DNA from: Streptomyces marispadix
GTDB taxonomy: Bacteria > Actinomycetota > Actinomycetes > Streptomycetales > Streptomycetaceae
Direction of reading: 5' to 3'
Length of the DNA stretch: 64,000 nucleotides
Assembly (NCBI RefSeq): GCF_022524345.1
Contig: NZ_JAKWJU010000002.1
Location: 5,384,001-5,448,000 of the forward strand
Shown here: positions 8,749 to 17,989 of the stretch, one piece after another
How positions within the stretch are numbered: the stretch's first letter is position 1
Layout: the number at the start of each line of letters is the position of its first letter
Position numbers and translations under genes: made by a program
Notes under the pieces: model-generated
Database searches by the model: none
Seen by the model: the letters and a program-made list of their open reading frames with translations, nothing else
What the model was told of the DNA's origin: nothing

Positions 8749-9687
8749 CGTCCCGAAGCGGGTCCGGAGGAGGCGTCCGGGCCGGACGAGTCTGGTCCGC
8801 CGGACGAGGAGGCCGCGACCGGTGGCCGGTCGTGGGCGATCACGCTGAACTGCGCGCCCTCCGGGTCCTCGGCCGTGGCGACTCTCCCGTGCGGCGTGTC
8901 GGTGGGCAACTGGACGATGCTGCCGCCGAGTTCGAGGATGCGGCGCGCGGTGTCGTCGGTGTCGGAGACGGCGAAGTAGGTCTTCCAGTACGGGCCGCGG
9001 TCGCGCGGGGAGTGCGCGTCCGATGCCGTGGATGCCGGCGACGGGGGCACCGTCCACGTTGAGCGTCACATAGTCCTCGACCTCTGCGTCGGCCTCGACC
9101 TCGGCCTCGGCGTCGCCGCCGGAGGTGCCGCCGCCGTCGGTCCCGTCGCCCGAGTGCCCCTTCGTCGGCTCGTATCCGAAGACCGCCGGATAGAAGTTCC
9201 CGGCCACGGACGAGTCACGGGTGATGAGTTCGTACCACACGGGCGCGCCCGGCACCTCGGCCGTCGCCGGGCTGAGACCCCCCGGCTGCGCTGCGGGCTG
9301 CCACACGCCGAAGCTCGCGCCCGCCGAGTCCGCCGCGATGGCCATACGGCCCGCGTTGTCCGCCTCCAGGGGGCCCACGGCGACCGTGCCTCCCCGCTCC
9401 CGGATCAGTCCGGCGGTCTCGTCCGCGTCGTCGCTGGCCATGTACGGCAGCCACGCGACGCTCAGTCGCCGTCCTGGCACGATCTCCCCGAGGCCGGCCA
9501 CCTCGTGTCCTTCCGCCAACGCCCGTACGTAGGGCCCCGGTTGATGTGGTCCCGTATAGAACTCCCAGCCGAACAGCTTGTGGTAGAACTCCTGGCTCCG
9601 GCTCAGCTCCCGCACCAGCAGACTCGCCCAGCAGGGTGTGCCGGGAAGCTGTCTCGATTGCGTGCGCCGAGCCACTGACTCCGTCAT
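8745..9687 (-). pseudogene. Two-domain VOC (glyoxalase-like) protein, broken by a frameshift
   Basis: The first frame, from ATG 9687, encodes a full VOC domain (GTPCWASLLVRELSRSQEFY onward) and the first half of a second (GAPVWYELITRDSSVAGNFY to GAPVAGIHGIG). The rest of the second domain (RDRGPYWKTYFAVSDTDDTA to QFSVIAHDRP) is in another frame, ending at 8745. The switch falls at about 9005-9025 and needs one base fewer than is present. Joined, the protein would be about 313 residues, the normal size for this two-domain hydroxylase/bleomycin-resistance-like family. It may be a real pseudogene or a sequencing error in a very GC-rich run. The linker before the break is Glu/Asp/Gly-rich. Confidence 0.75.
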
Positions 9688-9876
9688 GCGTCGTCTCCCT
9701 TGTGACCATCATCGATGTGGTCGCGTCGTGGATTGTCGCGGCGGAACGCTTCGGATTCCTTGCTTTCCGTGCCGCTCACCGATGTTCGCACCACCTGTGG
9801 AGCCATACTCACCGACACCGCCGTCAGTTCCCGTTTCGCGTAGGTCCGTCCTTCGTGCCTGAGGGAAAATGGCGGG

Positions 9877-10719
9877 ATGACAGCCATCACTTCCGCATCG
9901 GCTCTCGCGGACCAACTCGCCCGCGGCGAGGCCCCGGTGCTGCTCGACGTCCGCTGGCAGCTCGGCGGACCCAACGGCCGGGCCGACTACGAGTCGGGCC
10001 ATCTGCCCGGAGCCGTCTACGTCGACCTCGACTCCGAACTCGCGGGCCCGCCGGGCGAATCCGGCCGCCATCCGCTGCCGGAGCAGGTGGTCTTCGGGGC
10101 GGCCATGCGCCGAGCGGGAGTCTCCGGCGACCGTCCCGTCGTGGTCTACGACGGCGGGCAGGGCTGGGCGGCGGCACGGGCGTGGTGGCTGCTGCGCTGG
10201 TCCGGGCACCCGGATGTACGAGTGCTCGACGGCGGTCTCGCCGCATGGGACGGACCGCTGGAGACCGGCGAAGTGACGCCGGAACCGGGCGACTTCACGC
10301 CACGCCCCGGGGCGATGCGCGTGCTGGACGCGTCCTCGGCCGCCGCTCTCGCACGGCGCGGGGTGCTGCTGGACGCACGCGCGGGGGAGCGGTACCGGGG
10401 CGAGGTGGAGCCGATCGACCCGGTCGGCGGCCACATCCCCGGCGCGGTCTCGGCTCCGACGGCGCTGAACGTGGCGGACACCGGTGAGGGCGGGGCGCCG
10501 CTGCTGCGTCCGCCGGACGAACTGCGTGCCCGCTTCCGTGAGTTGGGCGTCACGGACGAGACGGAGGTCGGCGTCTACTGCGGCTCGGGCGTCTCAGCCG
10601 CTCATGAGGTGCTGGCACTGGCACAGGCGGGCGTCGAAGCGGCGCTGTACGTGGGCTCCTGGAGCGAGTGGTCCGCCGATCCCGAACGCCCGGTCGCCAC
10701 GGGGCCCCAACCCGGCTGA
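9877..10719 (+). CDS. Two-domain rhodanese-type sulfurtransferase
   Basis: A 280-residue tandem rhodanese of the thiosulfate/3-mercaptopyruvate sulfurtransferase family. The N-terminal domain has LLDVRW, YESGHLPGAVYVDLD and VVYDGG without an active Cys; the C-terminal domain has the active loop CGSGVSA near residue 238. It moves sulfane sulfur to cyanide or thiol acceptors in the cytoplasm; which donor it prefers is not clear. It is divergent from the VOC gene across about 190 bases that hold both promoters, and ends before a strong hairpin. Confidence 0.9.
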   Translation: MTAITSASALADQLARGEAPVLLDVRWQLGGPNGRADYESGHLPGAVYVDLDSELAGPPGESGRHPLPEQVVFGAAMRRAGVSGDRPVVVYDGGQGWAAARAWWLLRWSGHPDVRVLDGGLAAWDGPLETGEVTPEPGDFTPRPGAMRVLDASSAAALARRGVLLDARAGERYRGEVEPIDPVGGHIPGAVSAPTALNVADTGEGGAPLLRPPDELRARFRELGVTDETEVGVYCGSGVSAAHEVLALAQAGVEAALYVGSWSEWSADPERPVATGPQPG

Positions 10720-10880
10720 CCGGGCTCACCGGCACATAACCTCGGAAACCGTCGTGCGCCCTCTCCGGTTCGCGGCGGCTCGCGGCTCGCGGCTCGCGGC
10801 TTCGGCTTCCGGCCGACTCAGCCGGAACCGCGGCGCGTTCACCCTCCGTGCCTCGACCCCGTAGAGCCCCCGGTACAGAC

Positions 10881-10926
10881 CGGAGCGCCCCTGAACGCAT
10901 GAGGCCATACGTTCAGGGGCGCTCCG
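10881..10926. terminator. Bidirectional terminator between sulfurtransferase and sepH
   Basis: A 17-base perfect stem beginning CGGAGCGCCCCTGAACG (10881-10897) pairs with 10910-10926 over a 12-base loop. It lies between convergent genes and is symmetrical enough to act on both. Confidence 0.9.
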
Positions 10927-10981
10927 TCACGTCGGTGCGTCCCGCGTTCCCGGTGTCCCGGGCCGAGCTCCGCTCCGCGTC

Positions 10982-12073
10982 TCAGTCCTTCTTGCGCCGG
11001 GTGCCGAAGACGATCTCGTCCCAACTCGGCACCGCAGCACGCCGACCCGGCCGCACACCGTCGGCCTCCGCCTGACGGTCGGTGTTCCCCTTCAGCCTGT
11101 CGCGGTGCGCGCTGACCGAGCGTGGCATCAGCACGTCCGCGTACGCCGAGCCGGCACCCGCGGCCGTGGCCGGGGGCTCCACCGGCTCCTCCTCTTCCTC
11201 GGCCTCACGGTCGTCGTCGGAGGAGTTCTCCGTGTCCGGCGTGGACGAGGTGTGGGAGGCGGACGCCGGTGCGCCCTGCTGCTCCGGTACGACCATGTCG
11301 CCGCGGAAGTTCGGCACGGCCTCCAACAGGCTTGTCAGGGAGTCCGGTTCGTCTCCCGCGCCGTCGCCGCCGTCCCCTGCTCCCATGAAGCCCGCGGGCT
11401 CCAGCTCCGTGCGGTCGCCGCCCCCGCGCTCGCTCCTGTCGCCGCGCTCCCTGGGAAGCCTCGCGATACGCGGAACGAACGGAGTGCTGGGCTCCGGAGT
11501 GTCGTCGGTCTCCCCGATGAGCGAACGGGCCTCGTCGTCGACGGCCTGTACGAGCCGTCGCGGCGGGTCGTACGTCCACGTCGCCGAGTGCGGCTGGCCC
11601 GCGACCCGGTAGGCGAGCAGCACTTCCCACGTGCCGTCCTCGCGTCTCCAGGAGTCCCAGTGCACCGCGTCCCTGTCGGCGCCGCGCAGCAGCAGCCGCT
11701 CGGCCACGGCCTCGCCGAGCTGGGGCCCGGCGTTCTCACCGGGGCGGCGCACGGGCGTCTTACGAGCGCGTTCGGCCATGAACGCGCGCTCGGCGAGCAC
11801 GGGGCCCTCGAAGCGGCGTACGCGGTCGACGGGAATGCCCGCGAGCTGTGCGACCTCCTCAGCGGAGGCACCGGACCGTATACGGGCCTGGATGTCGCGG
11901 GGTCGCAGGTGGCTCTCGACCTCGATCTCGATCTGGCCGAGGCGTGCCCTGTCGTTCCGCACGGCGGCGCGCAGCCGCTCGTCAATCGGAAGCGTGTATT
12001 CCGTGCTGTCGGCAGCTTTGAGCACCAGACGTGTGCCGTCGTTGCTGACGGCCACGACACGCAGTTCGGGCAT
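10982..12073 (-). CDS. sepH: SepH cell-division regulator of FtsZ
   Basis: A 363-residue protein. The N-terminal part (about 1-190) is the DUF3071/SepH domain: MPELRVVAVSNDG, then a helix-turn-helix-like segment (IRSGASAEEVAQLAGIPVDRVRRFE). The C-terminal half is acidic, disordered and Gly/Glu-rich, ending in a conserved basic tail (PSWDEIVFGTRRKKD). In Streptomyces and mycobacteria SepH binds FtsZ and promotes assembly of Z-rings. I chose the ATG at 12073 because the conserved domain begins there; the frame is open a further 156 bases without family similarity. Confidence 0.9.
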   Translation of the reverse strand: MPELRVVAVSNDGTRLVLKAADSTEYTLPIDERLRAAVRNDRARLGQIEIEVESHLRPRDIQARIRSGASAEEVAQLAGIPVDRVRRFEGPVLAERAFMAERARKTPVRRPGENAGPQLGEAVAERLLLRGADRDAVHWDSWRREDGTWEVLLAYRVAGQPHSATWTYDPPRRLVQAVDDEARSLIGETDDTPEPSTPFVPRIARLPRERGDRSERGGGDRTELEPAGFMGAGDGGDGAGDEPDSLTSLLEAVPNFRGDMVVPEQQGAPASASHTSSTPDTENSSDDDREAEEEEEPVEPPATAAGAGSAYADVLMPRSVSAHRDRLKGNTDRQAEADGVRPGRRAAVPSWDEIVFGTRRKKD

Positions 12074-12789
12074 GTGAACCTCCCGGGTGGTGCCTGCCGA
12101 CATCACGTGCGTCGCTGCTCCCGCTGGACGAGTGTGGCCTGCCCGTGAGCGGCCTGCCACAACCTTGCCGATCTGCCTGCCGTCCGGGACCCTCCCGGAT
12201 TCGCATGCGGCTCGGTTATCACTTCGCAACGCATAGTGACCGTCCTCGTCACCTGTGCTGCCTGAGCCGGGTCTGAGCCGAGGCCAGGGCTCGTCACACT
12301 ACTCCATTAGGGCCACGGGGGTGGACCGGCGCGCCGTTCAAATTGCTGTCAGGGAAGGGGGGTTGCGGTTCGGGCAAGCGTAGAAAGGGCCTCCGGGAGT
12401 GGCAAGAGTCACAGATCCGGCCGGAACGGAACCCTTGCCTTCGGATATTGCCCACTTCCGTACCCGTTATGAACGGACCGGCCGGTACGGTCCGTTGACG
12501 TCCCGTCGGCAGAACGGTCCGCCAAGTCCCCCATAACGGTGACTACTTCATACGAACGGCTTCGTGCCGACGGAATCCTGCCCGTGGGTGACCGGGCGGG
12601 GCGCCCGGGGCGTGCGGGGGGCGGACGGAGGCAGAACACGGGCGAACGCTCCGCGCGTGTGCCCCACCGTGTGCCCCGAACTCCGCGCATGGGAGCGGCA
12701 GTCGAGCACCGGGCCGGGCCCGAGCGAACCCGGCGGGGTGTCACCGACGTCCGTCCCCGTGCCGCGCGGGTGTCCGCGACCGCCGCCGC
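12074..12789. other. Long gene-free stretch upstream of sepH
   Basis: About 715 bases without a convincing gene. It must hold the sepH promoter and the 3' end of the flavoenzyme transcript. A perfect 9-base inverted repeat, AACGGACCG (12472-12480) and CGGTCCGTT (12488-12496), is present with a half-repeat GAACGGTCCG nearby at about 12511. The first 250 bases (12200-12560) are less GC-rich than the surroundings, as promoter regions often are. The short frames here lack coding character. Confidence 0.6.
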
Positions 12790-14148
12790 TCACTCGCCGA
12801 GCACACGCCGCAGATAGTCGTTCCCGAAGACCCGGTCCGGGTCGAGCCGGTCGCGGATCTGGAGGAAGTCCCCGAACTGCGGGTAGGAGTCCGCGAGTTG
12901 AGAGGCCTCGCGGGTGTGGAGCTTTCCCCAGTGCGGACGGCCCTCGTGCGCGGTCATGATCCGCTCGGCCTCCGTGAAGTACGTCTCGTGCGGCGAGCCC
13001 CGGTACATGTGCACGGCGATGTACGCCGTCTCGCGCCCGTTCGCCGTCGACAGCGGAATGCCGTCCGCCGGTGCCGTACGCACCTCGACGGGGAAGCCGA
13101 TGCGCAGCCGCGAGCGGTCGACGAGCTGCTTCAGCTCCCACAGCGCCGGCACCAGCGCCTCCCGCGGCAGGGCGTACTCCATCTCTATGAAGCGCACACG
13201 CCGCGGGCTGGTGAAGACCCGGTAGGGGATGTCGGTGTAGGTGCGTGCCGAGAGGGCCCTGCTGGAGACGCGGGCGATGGCCGGCACGAGCGCCGGTACG
13301 GCCGCCCCCAGCGAACTGACGCCCTGGAAGACGCCGTTGGACAGCAGCTCGTCGTCGATCCAGCCCCGCACGCGGGGCAGCGGCTTCGCCGGGCCCTCGC
13401 TGCGGTTGTTGCGCTTGGTGTTGCAGCTCTCGGTGTGCGGGAACCAGTAGAACTCGAAGTGCTCGTTCTCCGCGACGAGCCGGTCGAACTCCTCCGTCAC
13501 CTTCTCGAACGGCATGGGCTCTTCGCGTGCCGTCAGCAGGAACTCCGGCTCCACGGCGAACGTCAGCTCGCTGATGACCCCCAGCGCCCCCAGTCCCAGC
13601 CGCGCCGCTGCGAAGACCTCCGGGTTCTGCTGCTCCGAGCAGCGCAGCACCGAGCCGTCGGCGCACACCAGCTCCAGCCCGGCGACCTGTGCGGCCAGCG
13701 ACGCGGACGTACGGCCGGTGCCGTGCGTCCCCGTGCTCACGGCACCGGAGACGGTCTGCTCCATGATGTCGCCCATGTTCGTCAACGACAGTCCGGCGGC
13801 GGCGAGGGTCTCGTTGAGCTGCTTCAGCGGCGTGCCCGCGGCGACGGTCACCGTCCCGGCCTCGCGGTCCAACTCGCGTACCCCGGCGAGGCGTTCGGGC
13901 CGGATCAGCATGCCGTCCGTGGCCGCCGCCGCGGTGAAGGAGTGGCCGGTGCCCGCGGCTTTGACGCGCAGCCCGTCCTCGGCGGCGCGGCGCACGCTCT
14001 CCGCGAGCGCCTCGGTGGTGGAGGGGGAGACGGTACGTGCGGGGGCGGCGGCGACGTTTCCGGCCCAGTTGCGCCAGGTCGTACGGGCGTTCCGGTCGTC
14101 ACGGGCCGGCCGGTCGCCCCGGCCGCTGCTCGTCGGCTGCGCGCTCAT
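12790..14148 (-). CDS. FAD-linked sugar-1,4-lactone oxidase family protein
   Basis: A 452-residue flavoprotein of the VAO/D-arabinono-1,4-lactone oxidase family. The FAD-binding domain (about 25-200) has the typical strings VKAAGTGHSFT, GTPLKQLNETL and GAVSTGTHGTG. The C-terminal substrate domain ends in FLQIRDRLDPDRVFGNDYL, typical of this family. It probably oxidises a sugar lactone or polyol with oxygen or another acceptor; Streptomyces alditol oxidases belong to the same group. GAGAGGGGG lies about 9-11 bases before ATG 14148. The position usually used for covalent FAD attachment (a His in the GHSF region) is kept. Confidence 0.85.
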   Translation of the reverse strand: MSAQPTSSGRGDRPARDDRNARTTWRNWAGNVAAAPARTVSPSTTEALAESVRRAAEDGLRVKAAGTGHSFTAAAATDGMLIRPERLAGVRELDREAGTVTVAAGTPLKQLNETLAAAGLSLTNMGDIMEQTVSGAVSTGTHGTGRTSASLAAQVAGLELVCADGSVLRCSEQQNPEVFAAARLGLGALGVISELTFAVEPEFLLTAREEPMPFEKVTEEFDRLVAENEHFEFYWFPHTESCNTKRNNRSEGPAKPLPRVRGWIDDELLSNGVFQGVSSLGAAVPALVPAIARVSSRALSARTYTDIPYRVFTSPRRVRFIEMEYALPREALVPALWELKQLVDRSRLRIGFPVEVRTAPADGIPLSTANGRETAYIAVHMYRGSPHETYFTEAERIMTAHEGRPHWGKLHTREASQLADSYPQFGDFLQIRDRLDPDRVFGNDYLRRVLGE

Positions 14149-14323
14149 CAGGCCGTGCCCCCTCTCGCGGTGACATCGGATCATACTCACGGCGCGGAGC
14201 CCGTACCGTCCGGGGCCCGTACGGCCTCCGCTCGCCCACGGCCGTCGACGCCGAGCCGCCTTCCCGCAGCCGCCGGGCCTGGAGCCCGCTGACGGGAGTC
14301 GTGCCGATGACGGCCGACGAGGG

Positions 14324-15571
14324 ATGGCAGGATCTGGAGGCATGTCCGATGCGCCTCACGCCGGTGACCCCGCGGGCCGCCCCGTCCCTCACGCTTCCGC
14401 TTCCGTCTCGGCCGCCGCCGGCACCGTGACCGGCCCCGACTCCGGTCCCGGTCCCGACGGCGCCCATCCGTACGACGCGCTGCTGCTGCTGTCGTTCGGA
14501 GGCCCGGAAGGCCCGGACGACGTGGTGCCGTTCCTGGAGAACGTCACCAGGGGGCGCGGCATCCCGCGCGAGCGACTGGCCGAAGTCGGAAGCCACTACT
14601 TCCTCTTCGACGGCGTCAGCCCCATCAACGCCCAGTGCCGCGCGCTGCGCGACGCCCTCCGCAAGGACTTCGCCGAGCATGGCCTCGAACTCCCCGTCTA
14701 CTGGGGCAACCGCAACTGGGCGCCCTATCTCACCGACACTGTGCGGGAGATGGCGCGAGACGGCCGCCGCCGCGTGCTGACGTTCGCCACGAGCGCCTAC
14801 GCCTCGTACTCGGGCTGCCGCCAGTACCGGGAGAACCTCGCCGAGTCGCTGGCCGCAGTCGAAGCGGAGGGCCTGACACCGCCACACCTCGACAAGCTGC
14901 GCCACTTCTTCAACCACCCCGGTTTCGTGGAGCCCATGGCCGACGGCGTCCTCGCCGCGCTCGACTCGCTTCCGGCAGGCGTACGCGACGCCGCCTCCCT
15001 CGCCTTCACCACCCACTCCATCCCCACCGCCGCCGCCGACACCTCCGGGCCGCCCGGTGACCACGGCGGTGGCGGCGCGTATGTCGCACAGCATCTGGAC
15101 GTCGCACGGCTCGTCGCCGAGGCGGTGGCGGAACGCACCGGCACCGAGCACCCCTGGGAGCTGGTGTACCAGTCCCGCAGCGGCCCGCCCGAGGTGCCGT
15201 GGCTGGAGCCCGACATCTGCGACCACCTGGAGGCGCTGCATGCCGGGGGCGCGCCCGCGGCCGTGATGGTGCCGATCGGCTTCGTCTCCGACCACATGGA
15301 GGTCCGCTACGACCTCGACACCGAGGCCGATGCCAAGGCCCGCGAACTGGGCCTGCCCGTCGCGCGTTCGGCGACGGTCGGCACCGACCCGCGTTTCGTC
15401 GCCGCCGTAAGGGAACTGGTGCTGGAGCGCGCAGCCGTCGAACGTGGCGCACGCCCCGAGCGCTGCGCCGTCGGCGCGCTGGGACCCAGCCACGACGTGT
15501 GCCCCGTGGCCTGCTGCCCCGGCCGTACGGGAAAGCCCGCGGCGGCCGGAGCGGACAGCCCCTACGCCTGA
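14324..15571 (+). CDS. cpfC: Coproporphyrin/protoporphyrin ferrochelatase
   Basis: About 415 residues; inserts Fe(II) into coproporphyrin III in the Gram-positive haem pathway. Family features: [18 protein letters not shown], the catalytic His in FTTHSIP, and [16 protein letters not shown] with the acidic residues. The C-terminal part has clustered cysteines ([16 protein letters not shown]), fitting the [2Fe-2S] cluster known for actinobacterial ferrochelatases. The first about 50 residues are an unconserved Ala/Pro/Gly-rich extension. An alternative ATG at 14342 is possible; GGAGG sits too close to it. Divergent from the flavoenzyme gene. Older name hemH. Confidence 0.92.
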   Translation: MAGSGGMSDAPHAGDPAGRPVPHASASVSAAAGTVTGPDSGPGPDGAHPYDALLLLSFGGPEGPDDVVPFLENVTRGRGIPRERLAEVGSHYFLFDGVSPINAQCRALRDALRKDFAEHGLELPVYWGNRNWAPYLTDTVREMARDGRRRVLTFATSAYASYSGCRQYRENLAESLAAVEAEGLTPPHLDKLRHFFNHPGFVEPMADGVLAALDSLPAGVRDAASLAFTTHSIPTAAADTSGPPGDHGGGGAYVAQHLDVARLVAEAVAERTGTEHPWELVYQSRSGPPEVPWLEPDICDHLEALHAGGAPAAVMVPIGFVSDHMEVRYDLDTEADAKARELGLPVARSATVGTDPRFVAAVRELVLERAAVERGARPERCAVGALGPSHDVCPVACCPGRTGKPAAAGADSPYA

Positions 15572-15719
15572 GGCCCGCGCGGAACTCCCGGTGGGGGCGG
15601 ACGCGGAACCACCGCGCTGGAGGGGAACACTGGGTGGCACGCCCCTAGCAAGCCGAGCAGCCCCGAGCACAGAGTCCCGGGCTCCGAGCCACGAGCCCCG
15701 AGCCCGAGCAAGGAGAAAC

Positions 15720-16529
15720 GTGAGCGCCCAGGTCGACCAGCTCAAGGCCGAACTCCTCGAACTCGCCCTGGAGGCCGCCCACCGCGCCGGTGCCCTCCTG
15801 CACGACGGACGCCCCGACGACCTCGGGGTCTCCGCCACCAAGTCCAGTTCCGTCGACGTGGTCACGGAGATGGACCTCGCCTCCGAGAAACTCATCACCG
15901 GCTATCTCTCCGAGCGCCGCCCCGACGACGGCTTCCTCGGCGAGGAGGGCTCGTCCTCGGCCGGTACGAGCGGCGTCCGCTGGATCGTCGACCCCCTCGA
16001 CGGCACCGTGAACTATCTGTACGGGCTGCCGAGCTGGGCCGTCTCCATCGCCGCGGAGTTCGAAGGCGAGACCGTCATCGGCGTCGTCGAGTCGCCCCCG
16101 CGGCGCGAGACCTTCCGCGCCGCACTCGGCCACGGTGCCTTCCGCAACGCCCAGCCCGTCCAGTGCCGTCCCGCGCCGCCCTTCGACCAGGCCCTGGTGG
16201 GCACCGGCTTCAACTACGTGGCGGAGCGGCGGGCCGCCCAGGCGGAACTGGTACGGCAGTTGATCCCCCGCGTCCGCGACATCCGCCGCTCCGGCTCGGC
16301 CGCCGTCGACCTGTGCGACGTCGCCGCGGGACGGCTCGACGCCTTCTACGAGCGCGGGCTGCACGCCTGGGACCTGGCCGCGGGCGACCTCATCGCACGT
16401 GAGGCGGGGGCGCGTACCGGTGGCCGTCCGGGTCTGCCCGCCGACGGCGAACTGGCCGTCGCCGCGTCACCGGGCGTCTTCGAGATCCTCCAGCCGCTGC
16501 TCGACCGTCTCGGCGCCTGGCACGACTGA
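15720..16529 (+). CDS. Inositol monophosphatase family protein
   Basis: A 269-residue phosphatase of the IMPase/SuhB family. Motifs: GEEG near residue 79, DPLDGTVNY (metal-binding Asp residues) and HAWDLAAGDLI near the C-terminus. Members remove phosphate from inositol-1-phosphate or related sugar phosphates with Mg2+. The GTG start at 15720 has AAGGAG seven bases upstream and is where similarity begins; the frame is open further upstream only because of GC bias. It follows ferrochelatase by about 150 bases, so co-transcription is possible. Confidence 0.9.
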   Translation: MSAQVDQLKAELLELALEAAHRAGALLHDGRPDDLGVSATKSSSVDVVTEMDLASEKLITGYLSERRPDDGFLGEEGSSSAGTSGVRWIVDPLDGTVNYLYGLPSWAVSIAAEFEGETVIGVVESPPRRETFRAALGHGAFRNAQPVQCRPAPPFDQALVGTGFNYVAERRAAQAELVRQLIPRVRDIRRSGSAAVDLCDVAAGRLDAFYERGLHAWDLAAGDLIAREAGARTGGRPGLPADGELAVAASPGVFEILQPLLDRLGAWHD

Positions 16530-16626
16530 GGCCGTACCGCTTGCACGTTGTCCCCGCGGCCCGTACCGCCGTATCGCTGCCATGGGCGGGAGGCCACTCC
16601 GTCGGTGACCGCGCCCGGACATGAGT

Positions 16627-16647
16627 GAGCCCCGGGGCGGGGGGCTC
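16627..16647. terminator. Possible terminator hairpin
   Basis: GAGCCCC (16627-16633) can pair with GGGGCTC (16641-16647). It sits between the convergent inositol monophosphatase gene and the small gene at 16729. Confidence 0.45.
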
Positions 16648-16728
16648 CCGGGGCCCACTTCGTTCCGTATGGGGTTCGGTCCGGCCGGCGGCTACGGACG
16701 GGGAACCGTCCACCTCGGCCCAGGGCGT

Positions 16729-16902
16729 TCAGACCGTGCTGGCGCCGATCTCCACGCCGTGCTCGGCGGCGATCCGGCGAAGGTCTTCCAGCTCCGACTG
16801 CTCGACGTCCACGAGGAAGTCGTCGCCCGACTCACGAGCGCGGCTCAGGTCGCTCTCGGTGTTCTGTATACGCTGCAGAAGTCCGGCAGTGAACGCGTCC
16901 AT
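16729..16902 (-). CDS. Small conserved actinobacterial protein
   Basis: A 57-residue protein (MDAFTAGLLQRIQNTESDLS...) that is helical and acidic, with the pattern of a short coiled coil (repeated Leu/Ile/Val at heptad spacing in EQSELEDLRRIAAEH). I recognise it as one of the small conserved Streptomyces proteins of unknown role near cutRS. The ATG at 16902 has GAGGGGG upstream; a longer version from 16968 would add 22 residues with no conserved look. No signal or membrane segment. Confidence 0.65.
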   Translation of the reverse strand: MDAFTAGLLQRIQNTESDLSRARESGDDFLVDVEQSELEDLRRIAAEHGVEIGASTV

Positions 16903-17081
16903 GTGCGCCCCCTCGTCATGGGTCGGTGGCACGGGGAGTGTGCCGAGGGTTCTGTCGATCATGATCACGACGTGCTCCCTGGCTGGACGGTCGGCAGCCG
17001 GAGCGACAGATCTCTCGGTCGAGGTGGCTAGCCGCCTACAGGGCGTGATCGCGGGGTGTGCCCCTCGTCCTCCCCCTCCGC

Positions 17082-17102
17082 AACCTCAAAGAAACCTCAA
17101 GG
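17082..17102 (+). promoter_or_regulatory. Tandem direct repeat, candidate CutR binding site
   Basis: AACCTCAAAG and AACCTCAAGG repeat with 11 bases from start to start, one helical turn, the usual form of OmpR/PhoB-family binding sites. They lie about 230 bases before cutR. The region between has three copies of an AGAACCAGCAG-like string (about 17216-17250) of unknown meaning. Confidence 0.5.
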
Positions 17103-17330
17103 CCGGAAAAATCTCGCGCTACCGCTCCGGCCCGGCCCTTACCGACGATTTACCGAGGTACGGGGCAGGATTGCAGCACCGCGAGGGCCACCGGCGGAAG
17201 CCGGGAGGACCAGCAGAGAACCAGCAGAGAACCAGCAGAGCACCAGCACAGCCGGAAGCAGCGGGCACAGCCGGAACAGCAGGAAACAGCCGGTCCAACC
17301 CCAGAACAGCAAGGGCAGGGAGGAAGCGCA

Positions 17331-17984
17331 GTGCGCGTACTCGTCGTCGAGGACGAGCAGTTGCTCGCCGACGCCGTCGCGACGGGACTCCGCCGGGAAG
17401 CCATGGCCGTCGACGTGGTCTACGACGGAGCGGCGGCCCAGGAGCGCATCGACGTCAACGACTACGACGTCGTCGTCCTCGACCGTGACCTCCCCCTCGT
17501 ACACGGCGACGACGTCTGCCGCAGCATCGTCGACCTCGGGCTGCCCACGAGGGTGCTGATGCTCACCGCGTCCGGCGACGTCAGCGACCGGGTCGAGGGC
17601 CTGGAGATCGGCGCGGACGACTATCTGCCCAAGCCCTTCGCCTTCTCCGAACTCGTCGCCCGCGTACGGGCCCTGGGCAGGCGGGCCACCTCGCCGCTGC
17701 CGCCCGTGCTGGAACGCGCAGGGATCAGACTCGACCCGAACCGCCGCGAGGTCTTCCGCAACGGCGCCGAGATCGCGCTCGCGCCGAAGGAGTTCGCCGT
17801 GCTGGAGGTGCTGATGCGGGGCGAGGGCACCGTCGTCTCCGCCGAGCAGCTTCTGGAGAAGGCCTGGGACGAGAACACCGACCCCTTCACCAACGTCGTA
17901 CGGGTCACCGTGATGACGCTGCGCCGCAAGCTCGGCGAGCCCCCGGTGATCCACACCGTCCCCGGCGCCGGATACAGGATCTGA
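17331..17984 (+). CDS. cutR: CutR, OmpR-family response regulator
   Basis: A 217-residue regulator: receiver domain (1-115) with VVEDEQ acidic residues, phospho-acceptor Asp near 51 (VVVLDRDLP), switch Thr in MLTASG and Lys in LPKPF; then a winged-helix DNA-binding domain (about 125-217) ending in GEPPVIHTVPGAGYRI. The sequence matches CutR of Streptomyces as I remember it. GGGAGGAA lies six bases before the GTG start at 17331. It is followed after five bases by its sensor kinase gene. The pair was first named for suppressing a copper-related melanin defect and was later linked to secretion and redox control. Confidence 0.9.
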   Translation: MRVLVVEDEQLLADAVATGLRREAMAVDVVYDGAAAQERIDVNDYDVVVLDRDLPLVHGDDVCRSIVDLGLPTRVLMLTASGDVSDRVEGLEIGADDYLPKPFAFSELVARVRALGRRATSPLPPVLERAGIRLDPNRREVFRNGAEIALAPKEFAVLEVLMRGEGTVVSAEQLLEKAWDENTDPFTNVVRVTVMTLRRKLGEPPVIHTVPGAGYRI

Positions 17985-17989
17985 TCGCC

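Noticed and set aside
10769..10805. GGCTCGC tandem repeat between sulfurtransferase and sepH
   Set aside because: Short, imperfect and probably slippage in GC-rich sequence; no hairpin or site meaning seen.
12548..13666. 372-codon open frame on minus strand
   Set aside because: Different frame of the flavoenzyme gene; Ala/Gly/Arg-rich shadow.
14099..15898. 599-codon open frame on minus strand
   Set aside because: Antisense to ferrochelatase, which has clear catalytic motifs.
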